Part shown: positions 42,701-50,541 of the stretch, in pieces
Position numbering within the stretch: position 1 is the stretch's first letter
How the letters are laid out: each line of letters starts with the position of its first letter
Origin: Terriglobales bacterium
GTDB taxonomy: Bacteria; Acidobacteriota; Terriglobia; Bryobacterales; Bryobacteraceae
Assembly: GCA_027485675.1 (NCBI GenBank)
Contig: JAIXQP010000053.1
Location: forward strand, 1 to 64,000
DNA length: 64,000 nucleotides
Direction of reading: 5' to 3'
Translations under genes and position numbers: made by a program
Notes under the pieces: model-generated
The model's input: the letters and a program-made list of their open reading frames with translations, nothing else
Databases searched by the model: none
Told to the model about the DNA's origin: nothing

Positions 42701-43091
42701 GGTCGGCGCGGTCGGTTTGCAGGGTGGCAGCGGAGCCTTCGACGACGATGCTTTCGGTGACGCTGGCGACTTGGAGGCGGGCGTCGATGCGGCGGACGGT
42801 GTTGGCGTCGATGGAGACGGAGTTTTGGACGAGGGACCGGAACGAGGTCGCCGCGATGGTGACTTTGTAGGTGCCCGGCTGGAGGTCGTTGAACAGGAAC
42901 GTCCCGCGTTCATCCGTGGCCCCCTGTTTGGTGACGCCGGTGGCGGTGTTGGCCACCTCGACTTTGGCGCCGGGGACGGCGGCGTCGGCCGCGTCGGTCA
43001 CATTCCCGGTCAATGACCCATACAACACCTGCGCCGGTGCGATCCCCGCACTCAGCACGACTCCCAGCAACAAGGCTCCCAGTTTCTGCAT
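39771..43091 (-). CDS. Oar-like TonB-dependent receptor (second copy)
   Basis: The open frame extends to 43628, but the signal peptide (MQKLGALLLGVVLSAGIAPAQV) fixes the start at ATG 43091, giving 1106 residues. After it come a carboxypeptidase-regulatory domain (GNVTDAADAAVPGAKVEV, GTFLFNDLQPGTYKVTI), a plug with NNNTRIDGATVSYP and a large barrel ending in FRLALKLFF with a terminal aromatic. It is a paralogue of the receptor at 21759-25217 and shares its architecture, but with a different plug. The substrate is unknown. The adjacent amino acid permease could be its inner-membrane partner, which is inference from position. Confidence 0.9.
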   Translation of the reverse strand: MQKLGALLLGVVLSAGIAPAQVLYGSLTGNVTDAADAAVPGAKVEVANTATGVTKQGATDERGTFLFNDLQPGTYKVTIAATSFRSLVQNSVSIDANTVRRIDARLQVASVTESIVVEGSAATLQTDRADLSNQISKSQITNLPVGGGRNFQNLYKIIPGFSPPTELHSDAGNPQRAMGTNVNGASYSNNNTRIDGATVSYPWLPHIVAYVPPQDAIETVNVVSNSFDAEQGMAGGAAMNVTIKSGTNEFHGSAHEFHTNSAMRARNYFYYGGDLPKNILNQFGGTFGGPIKKNKLFFFADWERTVRRQNASAFRTLPNAPLRAGNFSSFGTNIYDPATGAANGTGRQLFPGLQIPASRIDPAAATMLGLLEAPNYVGLPAGSNQIQNNHFASGTYEFNRDNSDFKVNYNPTEKASVFARYSFSPSLIFDPPSLGAAGGDALAGGQPGRAPGLIQSAAVGGTYTVSPRILIDANVGFTRLRLSAENVDIEKNYGLEDLRIPGTNGSDRLQGGYPRFNISGFSALGNPNVSNPFLFRDNQYVAVGNVGWFKGAHSFRFGAEYAYYTINHFQPQAAFGPRGGFNFTGGLTALNGGAAPNLYNGLADFLLGQAQGLGKDVQNINPAAVRMPSYGFYARDQWQVNRKLTLNYGMRYEYYPFATRDHRGGERYDPRINRVLIGGEGNTPRDTGVDVGWGQIAPRLGIAYRATEKTVFRLGYGISIDPNSFRSMRDAYPATISTQFSGATTFIAAGTLRTGIPAVVPPDVSSGAILLPAAVGTVTFPERFNRGYIQSFNATIQRELMKDTTVQVSYVGTRAIRQTAVVNINANTGAGGGNNNRALFPQFGLIGNINQLTPFNTSNYNALQMQLTKRMSGSSQLGLSYTWSKAISWADNNDSGLTWQAPDLWRRNRAVASFDRPHNLQIFGVYELPFGKGQKYATSGFAGAVLGGWQLNGIFSAFSGSPFTVASAGTSVNSPGNTQTADQVVENVQFLGGIGRGSSYFDPMSFMPVIDVRFGNSGRNILRGPGVINLDGSLFRNFNISERWRLQFRAEAFNVSNTPAFNNPGATVSGATRNAAGQITALNGWTEITSAQATERQFRLALKLFF

Positions 43092-43108
43092 ACTCCCGAG
43101 ATGCCGAG

Positions 43109-43831
43109 TTATGCCGGTTTGTTGGCCCCCACGAAAATTTGTTCGCGCATCCGTTCGGCGGCGCGGGTGACGCTCCACCGTTCGACGGCGGCCATGGTGA
43201 AGAGCCAGGGGGCGACGGTGTTTGACCACTGGAGCCATTCGGTCCAACCCTCCGTGGAGGTGGACAGGCAGAGGTTGACGAGGCGGAGGAGGAGGAAGGC
43301 GGCCATCCAGCGGAGCGCCAAGGCCCAGCGGCCGCCGGTCATCTCCCAACTGATGCGGTGCAGCCCCAGGGCAATGGTGGCGGGCACGGCGAGCGGGATG
43401 AAACTGAGGAACTGCAGGTAGCGCATGGCCGCAATGGAACTGGCGGCGTCGCCGAGACGCTCCCGGTTGATGACGACCGGCACCGATAACGCGATGAGCA
43501 GCGCCAGCCATAGCCAGTCGACTCGCTTCCAGCGGGGTGCGAGGCCGACCTGGCGAAACGCGCGGCCGAGTTCGACGAGGCCCCAGGTAAGCACCAGGAG
43601 CGAGGCGACGATTAAGATTTGGCGCCAACTGCGGGCCGGCAGGAGCCAGTTACCGAACTCGGCAACGATCTCATACGAATGGCGGGCCATCGCTAAAACA
43701 GCGCTGAGGCCGAGGAGCGTCCAGGCCATGCGCATGCGGGAGCCGCGGGGCGAATCGTGGCGGATGCGCCAGCAGTAGGGCAGGGCGACTGCGTAAGCAA
43801 CGAACTTGACGGTCTCCTGCCAGATCTCCAC
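43109..43831 (-). CDS. Polytopic membrane protein in an ECF sigma operon
   Basis: The 240-residue product starts at GTG 43831, immediately after the stop of the 115-residue gene. It has about seven hydrophobic segments (for example FVAYAVALPYCW, AWTLLGLSAVLAMA, ILIVASLLVLTWGLVEL, WLWLALLIALSVPVVI, FIPLAVPATIALGL). The C-terminus is cytoplasmic-looking and Arg-rich (WSVTRAAERMREQI). I do not recognise a family. As third gene of a sigma-factor operon it could take part in membrane sensing upstream of the sigma factor, but no anti-sigma motif is visible. Confidence 0.65.
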   Translation of the reverse strand: MEIWQETVKFVAYAVALPYCWRIRHDSPRGSRMRMAWTLLGLSAVLAMARHSYEIVAEFGNWLLPARSWRQILIVASLLVLTWGLVELGRAFRQVGLAPRWKRVDWLWLALLIALSVPVVINRERLGDAASSIAAMRYLQFLSFIPLAVPATIALGLHRISWEMTGGRWALALRWMAAFLLLRLVNLCLSTSTEGWTEWLQWSNTVAPWLFTMAAVERWSVTRAAERMREQIFVGANKPA

Positions 43832-44179
43832 CTAGGCGACCTCCAGCGAGAGGCCGGCCTGGCCGATGAGGCGGCCGGCGGCCATGCCGCAGAAGGAGCC
43901 GACGAGTTCGCTTAAGGAGCTGACGAAGTGGCACCACGTGCGTCCGGAGACGCCGCCGCATTGGCGGGAGGCGGTGGCCATGGCCGATTCGGCAGCGTGG
44001 CGGCCGCAGAGCGGTTCGAGCAGATGGCTCAAGAGCGCGAGGGCTTCGTCGGCTCGGACACCGCGCCGCTCGAGGCGTTCCATGGTGCCGCGCAGCATGC
44101 GCTCGATGTCGGGCGCGCCGCCGGAGGCCGCCGTCCGCCAGCGAGCGCCTTCGCGTTGTAGTGCCGTTTCCCAGTTCAT
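43832..44179 (-). CDS. Small hypothetical protein in an ECF sigma operon
   Basis: The 115-residue product starts at ATG 44179 inside the stop codon of the sigma-factor gene (ATGA overlap), so the two are coupled. It is largely helical (ERMLRGTMERLERRGVRADEALALLSHLLEPLCG) with a less polar C-terminal half containing four cysteines (LCGRH, RQCGG, TWCHF, SFCGM). The classical zinc anti-sigma motif HxxxCxxC is absent. Position makes it a candidate regulator of the sigma factor, perhaps a divergent anti-sigma. No family was recognised. Confidence 0.6.
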   Translation of the reverse strand: MNWETALQREGARWRTAASGGAPDIERMLRGTMERLERRGVRADEALALLSHLLEPLCGRHAAESAMATASRQCGGVSGRTWCHFVSSLSELVGSFCGMAAGRLIGQAGLSLEVA

Positions 44180-44700
44180 CGAAAGTGCTCCGCCAGCCTC
44201 TTCTTCAACTGAAACACCCGCCACTGAACGGTGCCCACGGGCAGTTCGAGCAGCTCAGCCATTTCATGATAGGCAAAGCCATCGACGTAGCGCAAAAGCA
44301 GCAGTTCGCGGTCGGCGGGCGGCAGGCAGTCGAGCCATTCGCCGAGCACGAGGCCCGCGAAGGGGTTCCAATCGGCGGCGCCCTGGTCCTCGATCAGGTC
44401 GAGCGTTTCGACGCGGCGGCCCTGTTGGCGGAGGTACTGCAGCAGTTCGTTGCGGGCGATGCGGAAGAGCCAGGGGCGGAATAACGTGAGATCGCGCAGG
44501 CCGTCCACCTTCCGGAAGAGGATGAGCATGACTTCCTGGGTCAAGTCTTCGGCGACGGCGGATTCGCAGCCGCGGGCACGGAAATAGACCATCAACTGGG
44601 GCGCGAGCACCCGGAACAAAGAGGCGAAGTGCTCCTCGTTGGGGCAGCGGACGAACTGTTCCACCACCGCTTCAAAACTGGGAGTGACGACGACGGACAT
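44176..44700 (-). CDS. ECF-family RNA polymerase sigma factor
   Basis: The 174-residue protein has sigma region 2 (FRARGCESAVAEDLTQEVMLILFRKVDGLR and FRPWLFRIARNELLQYLR, about 40-90) and region 4 (LPPADRELLLLRYVDGFAYHEMAELLELPVGTVQWRVFQLKKRL), with a variable linker between. It is a complete ECF sigma that redirects RNA polymerase to a stress or surface regulon. The downstream genes, a small helical protein and a membrane protein, occupy the anti-sigma position. A GATACGAT box lies just upstream of its ATG. Confidence 0.9.
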   Translation of the reverse strand: MSVVVTPSFEAVVEQFVRCPNEEHFASLFRVLAPQLMVYFRARGCESAVAEDLTQEVMLILFRKVDGLRDLTLFRPWLFRIARNELLQYLRQQGRRVETLDLIEDQGAADWNPFAGLVLGEWLDCLPPADRELLLLRYVDGFAYHEMAELLELPVGTVQWRVFQLKKRLAEHFR

Positions 44701-44710
44701 CGTGCGAGAG

Positions 44711-44716
44711 ATCGTA
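44711..44716 (-). promoter_or_regulatory. Putative -10 box (TACGAT) of the ECF sigma operon
   Basis: On the minus strand TACGAT ends 10 bases before ATG 44700, without a Shine-Dalgarno sequence. It fits the short-leader series seen across the window. Confidence 0.35.
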
Positions 44717-44735
44717 TCACGAGTGCCGGGCGGGG

Positions 44736-46130
44736 TTAGGCGAGGACGTCGTTCATGACGTTGCCCGCTACGTCGGTTAAGCGGAAAAAGCGTCCGCTAT
44801 ACGGGTAAGTGAGTCGGGTGTGGTCGATGCCCATGAGATGGAGAATCGTCGCATGGAGGTCGTGGACGTGGGCGCGCTTTTCGACGGCCTTGGCGCCGAA
44901 CTCGTCGGTGGCGCCGTAGACGGTACCGCCCTTCACGCCGGCTCCGGCGAGCAGGTAGGTGAAGCCTTCGTTGTTGTGATCGCGGCCGTTTTGCACGTTG
45001 ATGCGACCGTTGGTCTCAATCCACGGACGGCGGCCGAACTCTCCGCCGATGACGACGAGGGTTTCTTTGAGCAGGCCGGAGGCTTTGAGGTCTTTGAGGA
45101 GCGCAGCGATGGGTTGATCGGCCTGTTGCGCGAGTTTGCGGTGGACGAGGATGTTGTGATGGCTGTCCCAGGGCTTGTCGTTGCCGAAGTAGACCTGCAC
45201 GGCGCGGACGCCACGTTCGACGAGGCGGCGGGCGACCAGGCAGCCGCGGGCGAAGTCGCCATCGCGGGTGGCGGATTTGATCTTCATTTCGGCTTCGTCG
45301 GGGTTCCGGGTGACGCCGTAGGCGGCTTGGACCTGGGCGGACTCCTTGGCGATGTCGAAGGCATCCATGGCTTCGGCCTGCATGCGGTAGGCGACCTCCA
45401 TCGACTGAATACGGCCTTCGAGCAGGGGATCGGCGCCGCGCTTTGAGAGCTCGAGCCCGTTCAGCTTGTTGAGGAAGTCGAGAGTCTTGCGTTGGTCGGC
45501 GAGCGAGGTGGTGGCGTTGCGGAGGTGCTGGATCATCTTCTCCGGGTCGGCTTCGTCGTTGGGGACGTAGGTGCCCTGATAGACCGAGGGGAGGAAGGCG
45601 TTGCCCCACAGGTTGGCGCCGACGTCGGGGACTCCGGCGCAGAGAGCGACGAAGCCCGGGAGGTTTTTGTTCTCCGTGCCGAGGCCGTAGGTGAGCCAGG
45701 AGCCCCAGGAGGGGAAGCCGGGGATGATGCGGCCGATGTTCATCTGCAGCATGGCCTGGGGATGGGCGGGCAGGTCGCAGTGCATGGAGCGGACGACGCA
45801 GATATCGTCGATGCACTCGCCCACCTGACGGAAGATCTCCGAGACCTCGATGCCGGACTGGCCGTACTTTTTGAACGAGAACGGGGAACGCATGAGAGTT
45901 CCCTGCCCCATCTTGTTCTGGCCAGGCGGGAGGGTGCCGTGGAACTTATCGAGGGCGGGCTTGGGGTCGAAGGTATCGACCTGCGAGGGGCCGCCGTTGA
46001 GGAACAGGAAGATGACCGATTTGGCTTTCGCCGGGAAGTGGGGGCCGGTGGCGGCGGCGATGTTGTTGGCCAGGCCGATCATGCCGAAGCCGGTTCCAAG
46101 GGTTTTGAGGGCGTCGCGGCGGTTCATCAT
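44736..46130 (-). CDS. DUF1501 protein (sulfatase-like, Tat-type signal)
   Basis: The 464-residue product starts MMNRRDALKTLGTGFGMIG, a Tat-like signal peptide. It has the DUF1501 hallmarks SVIFLFLNGGPSQVDTFDPKPAL, FPSWGSWLTYGLGTENKNLP, GGEFGRRPW and GRDHNNEGFTYLLAGAGVKGG. DUF1501 proteins have an alkaline-phosphatase/sulfatase-like fold and unknown substrate. They are almost always paired with DUF1549/DUF1553 cytochrome proteins in planctomycetes, verrucomicrobia and acidobacteria, as here: the partner gene ends one base before this start. They probably act together at the cell surface on complex polymers. Confidence 0.9.
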   Translation of the reverse strand: MMNRRDALKTLGTGFGMIGLANNIAAATGPHFPAKAKSVIFLFLNGGPSQVDTFDPKPALDKFHGTLPPGQNKMGQGTLMRSPFSFKKYGQSGIEVSEIFRQVGECIDDICVVRSMHCDLPAHPQAMLQMNIGRIIPGFPSWGSWLTYGLGTENKNLPGFVALCAGVPDVGANLWGNAFLPSVYQGTYVPNDEADPEKMIQHLRNATTSLADQRKTLDFLNKLNGLELSKRGADPLLEGRIQSMEVAYRMQAEAMDAFDIAKESAQVQAAYGVTRNPDEAEMKIKSATRDGDFARGCLVARRLVERGVRAVQVYFGNDKPWDSHHNILVHRKLAQQADQPIAALLKDLKASGLLKETLVVIGGEFGRRPWIETNGRINVQNGRDHNNEGFTYLLAGAGVKGGTVYGATDEFGAKAVEKRAHVHDLHATILHLMGIDHTRLTYPYSGRFFRLTDVAGNVMNDVLA

Positions 46131-46131
46131 G

Positions 46132-48750
46132 TTAGTTCACAAAGAGGAATTCGTTCGAGCTGAGCAAGGCTTTCGAAAATTGAGTCCACGGGTCTTTCGC
46201 GGACCGGGTGAAGTCGAGGCTGAGTTGGCGTTCCTGCGCGTCGGGGTCCCGGGAGAGGACGGCGCGATAGAGGAAGCCGACGCGGTCGGAGGCCTGGGCG
46301 GAGTCGGCGGCGAGTTTGCGGGCGCGGGCGTCGACAAAGTCGCTGTTGAGGAAGAAGAGCTGCTGAAGAGCGGTGGCGGTGACGGTGCGCTGCTCGCCGG
46401 TGGCATTGGGATTCGGGAAATCGAACAGGGCGAGGGTGCCGTCGAGCTTGCGGCGGGAGACGAGGCCGTAGATGGTGCGTTTGCGAGTCTCGTTGGCGGC
46501 CAGGTCGGCGGGTTGGGCGCCGGGGGTGAGGTCGAGTTCGGAGGAGGCGGCGAGGAGGGCGTCGCGGAGGCTTTCGGCATCGAGACGCTGACGGTTGGCG
46601 CGCCAGAGGAGGCGGTTGGCCGGGTCCTTTTCGTTGCCGGCGGCGGAGTTTTCCGCCGAACGCTGGTAGGTAGCCGAGAGCATGATCTCGCGGTGGAGCT
46701 GCTTGAGCGACCAGCCGTTCGAGACGAAGCGCGAGGCGAGATAGTCGAGTAACTCAGGGTTACTGGGCTTACCGCCCATGCGACCGAAGTTACTCACCGT
46801 GGGTACGATGCCTTCGCCGAAGTGGTGGGCCCAGACGCGATTGACCATCACGCGGGGGGTAAGCGGGTTTTCGGGGGCGACCATGGCCGCGGCCAGTTCG
46901 AGACGGCCGCTGCCGCTCGTAAAGGGCTTTTCGTTGAGGATGGAGAGGAAGCCGCGGGGGACTTCGGGGCCAAGGTTATCGGGCTGGCCGTTGATCTGGA
47001 TCCGCTGGTTCTTGGGGTTGGGCAGATCCTGAATCACGTGGGCGTAGGCGTACTGTTCCGGGAGAGCGGCTTTACGCTCCTTGAGTTCGGCGCGGAGGGC
47101 CTTGAGGTGATCGGCCCAGGGCCCGGTAAGGAAGCGTTCGATGGTGCCATCGGAAGTGAGATAGCCGCGGTTGGGGCCGAAGTAGAGGATGCCGTCTTCT
47201 TCCTGCTTGAACTCCTTGCCGTAGAAGTCGGAGAAGTAGAGGTCGCGCCACAGGAAGAAGTCTTCGGTCTTGAGGGAGACGGTGACGTAGCCATCGACGT
47301 TCTTCGCGTCTTTCGCATTGGCTTTGCGGACGATGTTTTCCTGGTCGACGCGGTCCCGTTCGGCGAGGACGCGGAAGCAGTGTTCGCGGAAGGCGTTCGC
47401 ATCGAAGGACTGGCTTTGCCAGCCTTTCAGATACTGGTTATCTTCGGGGCCGGACTTGAGATAACGAACCCAGTTTTTGAGCACGCCGAGATCGAGGTGG
47501 TCGGCCGCGGCGGCGGCTTCGACGGAGACGGGTTGGGGACCGACGAGCACGCGGCGGGCGGCGGCGAGGTATTGGGGCGCCTGCATCGTGAGGATTTTGG
47601 CCATGCTGGAGGCCTGGTCGTGGAGGAAGTCCTGAATGCGGGTTTCGAGTTCCTTGACCTTGGCTTCCTTCCGTTTATACTCGGCAACCTGATCGGCGGG
47701 AGCGAGGGGGAGTTCGCTGCGCTTGGTGGAGGAAAAGACGCCCTGGAGGGCGTAGAAGTCGCGGGTGGGAATGGGATCGAACTTATGGTCGTGGCACTGG
47801 GCGCAGGCGGCGGTGAGGGCGAGAAAGCCGCGGGTGGTGGCGTCGACGCGGTCATCGACAAGTTCCGGGCTGAGGCCGTAGAAGCCGAGGCCGACGGCTA
47901 AGTCGGGGTGCTGTTCGTTTTTGGGGAGTAAGTCGCCGGCGATTTGCGCTTTGACGAATAAGTCATAGGGCATGTCGCGGTTCATCGCGTCGATTACCCA
48001 GTTCCGGTAGCGGAAGGAGTTGGGATAGGGGTCGAAGACGTCGTTTGAAAGCTTGTCGTCGGCGTAGCGGGCGATATCGAGCCAGTAGCGGCCCCAGCGT
48101 TCGCCGTAGCGGGGCGAGGCAAGGAGTTGGTCGACGACTTTGGCGAAGGCGTTCGGAGATTGGTCGGCGAGGAAGGCGTCGACGGCGGAGGCCGAGGGGG
48201 GCAGGCCGGTGAGGTCGAAATAGGCCCGGCGGATGAGGTCGCGCTTGGCGGCGGGAGGATTCTGGGGGAGGCCTTTAGCGGCGAGACGGGACTGGACGAG
48301 CTGGTCGATCGAGGCGCCGGGGGCGGGTTTTGCGAGGGGAGTAAAGGCCCAGTAGTTCCGCTGCTCGGGGGTGATGACGTAGGGGGCGTTTGCGTTCTTC
48401 GAGACGACCGCTTCCGGCCAGGGCGCGCCGGCGGCGATCCAGGTGGACAGGTCGGCGATTTCCGCCGCGGAGAGCTTCGGCTGGTTGAAGGGCATCTGCA
48501 GCTTGGGGTCGGCGTGGCGGACGGCGGTGAGGAGCAGGCTCGATTCGGGTTGGCCGGGAACGAGGGCGGGTCCGCGGGAGCCGCCTTTGAGGAGCGCGGC
48601 GCGGGAGTTGACGGCGAGTCCGGACTGCGGGGTGAGGGAGTGGCAGGAGTAGCAGCGGTTGGCGAGGACGGGGCGGACCTTGTTTTCAAAGAATTCCGCG
48701 GGATCGGCGGCGAGCAGCGGGAGGGACAGGGCGGCAAGGAGGAAGCGCAT
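46132..48750 (-). CDS. Planctomycete-type cytochrome C/DUF1549/DUF1553 protein
   Basis: The signal peptide MRFLLAALSLPLLAADP fixes the start at ATG 48750, giving 872 residues; the open frame continues upstream to 48852. A PSCyt1 heme domain has CYSCH (33-37) and MPFNQPKLSAAEIADLSTWI. DUF1549 follows (LIRRAYFDLTGLPPSA, YGERWGRYWLDIARYAD, GFYGLSPELVDDRVDATTRGFL) and then DUF1553 (TPRVMVNRVWAHHFGEGIVPT, NGWSLKQLHREIMLSATYQRS). These proteins are thought to act in the periplasm in degradation of complex polysaccharides. It forms a pair with the DUF1501 gene. A TATAGT box about 40 bases upstream is a plausible promoter. Confidence 0.9.
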   Translation of the reverse strand: MRFLLAALSLPLLAADPAEFFENKVRPVLANRCYSCHSLTPQSGLAVNSRAALLKGGSRGPALVPGQPESSLLLTAVRHADPKLQMPFNQPKLSAAEIADLSTWIAAGAPWPEAVVSKNANAPYVITPEQRNYWAFTPLAKPAPGASIDQLVQSRLAAKGLPQNPPAAKRDLIRRAYFDLTGLPPSASAVDAFLADQSPNAFAKVVDQLLASPRYGERWGRYWLDIARYADDKLSNDVFDPYPNSFRYRNWVIDAMNRDMPYDLFVKAQIAGDLLPKNEQHPDLAVGLGFYGLSPELVDDRVDATTRGFLALTAACAQCHDHKFDPIPTRDFYALQGVFSSTKRSELPLAPADQVAEYKRKEAKVKELETRIQDFLHDQASSMAKILTMQAPQYLAAARRVLVGPQPVSVEAAAAADHLDLGVLKNWVRYLKSGPEDNQYLKGWQSQSFDANAFREHCFRVLAERDRVDQENIVRKANAKDAKNVDGYVTVSLKTEDFFLWRDLYFSDFYGKEFKQEEDGILYFGPNRGYLTSDGTIERFLTGPWADHLKALRAELKERKAALPEQYAYAHVIQDLPNPKNQRIQINGQPDNLGPEVPRGFLSILNEKPFTSGSGRLELAAAMVAPENPLTPRVMVNRVWAHHFGEGIVPTVSNFGRMGGKPSNPELLDYLASRFVSNGWSLKQLHREIMLSATYQRSAENSAAGNEKDPANRLLWRANRQRLDAESLRDALLAASSELDLTPGAQPADLAANETRKRTIYGLVSRRKLDGTLALFDFPNPNATGEQRTVTATALQQLFFLNSDFVDARARKLAADSAQASDRVGFLYRAVLSRDPDAQERQLSLDFTRSAKDPWTQFSKALLSSNEFLFVN

Positions 48751-48880
48751 CGGGGAAGCTCCTAAGCTGTTTGGCAACGGGACGCTAATACTATACATTT
48801 TTCTTTTGGCGAGAAAAAGGGGGGAGCGGGATTGTTTCCTGAGCAATTCCATGACATATTTCTTTCAGGAGAGATACTTC

Positions 48881-49276
48881 ATGGCGCGCGCAAAGCTGGA
48901 GTTGGCCCGGGAGGGGACGCGGTCGGAGACGGCACGGGCTGTATTGACCGAAGCGGTGCTGCGGGCAGCGGCGATTTTGGGGATTTCGCAGGCGGAGTTA
49001 GGGAAGATTCTGGGGATTTCGGCGGCGAGCGTATCGCGGATGGCGGCCGGAAAGTATCTGCTGGATCCGGAGGGGAAGGAGTGGCAGTTAGGGGCGTTGT
49101 TTGTGCGGCTGTTCCGGAGCCTGGATTCGATTACCGGGGGGAGCGAGGAGCACGCCCGGCGGTGGCTGCAGAGTGGGAATACGGGGCTGCAGGGGACGCC
49201 GGTGGCAATGCTGCGGGAGATCGACTCGTTTGTGCGGGTGGTTCAATACTTGGATGCGTCGCGTGCCCGGGTTTGA
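48881..49276 (+). CDS. Xre/MbcA/ParS-family antitoxin (DUF2384)
   Basis: The 131-residue protein starts at ATG 48881 with AGGAGAG six bases upstream. It has an Xre-like helix-turn-helix (AAILGISQAELGKILGISAASVSRMA, about 30-55) and the DUF2384 C-terminal segment (VRLFRSLDSITGGSEEHARRWLQSGNTGLQGTPVAML), which binds the toxin. It should neutralise the RES-domain enzyme encoded next and repress the operon. The toxin start lies inside the last codons of this gene, a typical coupled arrangement. Confidence 0.88.
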   Translation: MARAKLELAREGTRSETARAVLTEAVLRAAAILGISQAELGKILGISAASVSRMAAGKYLLDPEGKEWQLGALFVRLFRSLDSITGGSEEHARRWLQSGNTGLQGTPVAMLREIDSFVRVVQYLDASRARV

Positions 49277-49958
49277 GGTGGTGGCGGGGGCGGTGCGGCC
49301 GGGGCGCTGGAAGGCTTGGCGGGCCGTAGAGGGGCAGCATGTGGTGTCGACACTGCGGCTGGCGGGCGGGGACCCGGGGCGGCAGGATTTGCTCGAGCGG
49401 ATTTTGGAGGAGAGCAAGCCAGCGTTGCCGGAAGGGACGTCGGGCTTGCACTACTTGCTGGCGACGCCGTTTCGGTACGGGCCGGTGGGGGCGGGATCGC
49501 GGTTTCGGGGTTGGGGGGATGCAGGCGTGCTGTATGGGGCGGCGCAGCGGCGGACGGCGTGTGCGGAGGTGGGGTACTGGCGTTGGCGTTTTGTGGGGGA
49601 GAGTGCGGGGTTAGCGGAGTTGCCGGCGGCAGCGCAGACGGTGTTCCGGTTTGGGGCGGGGGGCCGGGGGGTGGATTTGGAGCGGGCTCCGCTTGAGGAG
49701 TGGGCGGCGCAGTGGACGGACCCGGTGGAGTATGGCGAGACGCAGAAGTTGGGGCGGATGGCGCGGGAGGCGGGGGCGGAGTGGATCGGCTACCGCTCGG
49801 TGCGGGATCCGGAAGGGGGGCGTTGTTACGCGGTCTTGACGGGGCGGGCGGTGCGGCCGAAGGCGCCGCTCGAGCGGGAGACGTGGTGGTTGACGGTTCG
49901 GGGGAGCGGGGTGGTGTGGCAGCGGGAGGGTGGGGAGCGGTTTGTGTTTTCGTATTGA
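49254..49958 (+). CDS. RES-domain toxin
   Basis: The 234-residue product starts at ATG 49254 (or GTG 49263), overlapping the antitoxin gene by 23 bases. The RES fold is shown by SRFRGWGDAGVLYGA, TACAEVGYWRW with the conserved Glu, and further Arg/Tyr positions. RES toxins such as MbcT, ParT and Xre-RES consume NAD+ or modify targets with ADP-ribose. It is longer than usual (many are 150-180 residues), with about 60 extra N-terminal residues. The pair forms a type II toxin-antitoxin module. Confidence 0.85.
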   Translation: MRRVPGFEVVAGAVRPGRWKAWRAVEGQHVVSTLRLAGGDPGRQDLLERILEESKPALPEGTSGLHYLLATPFRYGPVGAGSRFRGWGDAGVLYGAAQRRTACAEVGYWRWRFVGESAGLAELPAAAQTVFRFGAGGRGVDLERAPLEEWAAQWTDPVEYGETQKLGRMAREAGAEWIGYRSVRDPEGGRCYAVLTGRAVRPKAPLERETWWLTVRGSGVVWQREGGERFVFSY

Positions 49959-49979
49959 ATAGAGTGGGTGAGGCGAGCA

Positions 49980-50267
49980 ATGGCACAACTGAATTGGTCC
50001 GAATGCCCCACAGTGGAGAGTGTGCCGGGGAAATTGAGCAGTGCATGGGTATTGAAGGGTACGCGGATGCCGGTGCAGGCGATCTTTGAGAACCGGGACG
50101 TGGGCCTGTCGGTGCGGGAGATCACCGAGGTCTACGACGTGACCGAGGCCGAGGTGAAGGCGGTGCTGCATTGCGCGGCGCAGAGCTTGGAAACGACTCC
50201 GGCGTACGGGATGCCTGAAGCTGAAGAATGTCACCATGGCATGGTGGTTCCGAGGTCGCAGGAATAG
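49980..50267 (+). CDS. DUF433-domain protein (antitoxin-like)
   Basis: The 95-residue product starts at ATG 49980 with GAGG six bases before. It contains the DUF433 signature VLKGTRMPVQAIFENRDVGLSVREITEVYDVTEAEVKAVL, a small winged-helix domain found in VapB-like antitoxins, usually next to a PIN-type toxin. No PIN gene follows; only the RES module precedes it by 21 bases, so it may be an orphan or a third member of that operon. The C-terminal tail (MPEAEECHHGMVV) is not part of the domain. Confidence 0.8.
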   Translation: MAQLNWSECPTVESVPGKLSSAWVLKGTRMPVQAIFENRDVGLSVREITEVYDVTEAEVKAVLHCAAQSLETTPAYGMPEAEECHHGMVVPRSQE

Positions 50268-50332
50268 CCGGTCTGCAGCAACCTGTAACGCAGTTTCGAG
50301 CCGAGCCGTTCCGTTAACCGAGTTGGGGATCG

Positions 50333-50539
50333 TTACTCTACATGGAAGCTAAAGACTTGGTCTAGAGGGCGGCCCAGGGCTCCGGCGATGCGGAAGGCGA
50401 CTTCGAGCGAAGGGGAGTATTTGTTGGCTTCAATGGCGTTGACGGTTTGGCGGGTGACGCCGACCTGGTCGGCGAGTTGCTGTTGCGTAAGTCCGCCTTG
50501 CTGCTGGCGGAGCTGGCGGATCTGATTAGTGATCGGCAC
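50333..50539 (-). CDS. Small XRE-family transcriptional regulator
   Basis: The 68-residue protein starts at GTG 50539 and is almost entirely an HTH_3 domain: IRQLRQQQGGLTQQQLADQVGVTRQTVNAIEANKYSPSLEVAFRIAGAL, then PLDQVFSFHVE. Such short regulators (YgzD/YozG type) usually sit downstream of a small membrane protein and repress their own operon, which matches the gene two bases upstream. The two TGTC-N10-GACA sites before that gene are its likely operators. Confidence 0.88.
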   Translation of the reverse strand: MPITNQIRQLRQQQGGLTQQQLADQVGVTRQTVNAIEANKYSPSLEVAFRIAGALGRPLDQVFSFHVE

Positions 50540-50541
50540 GG

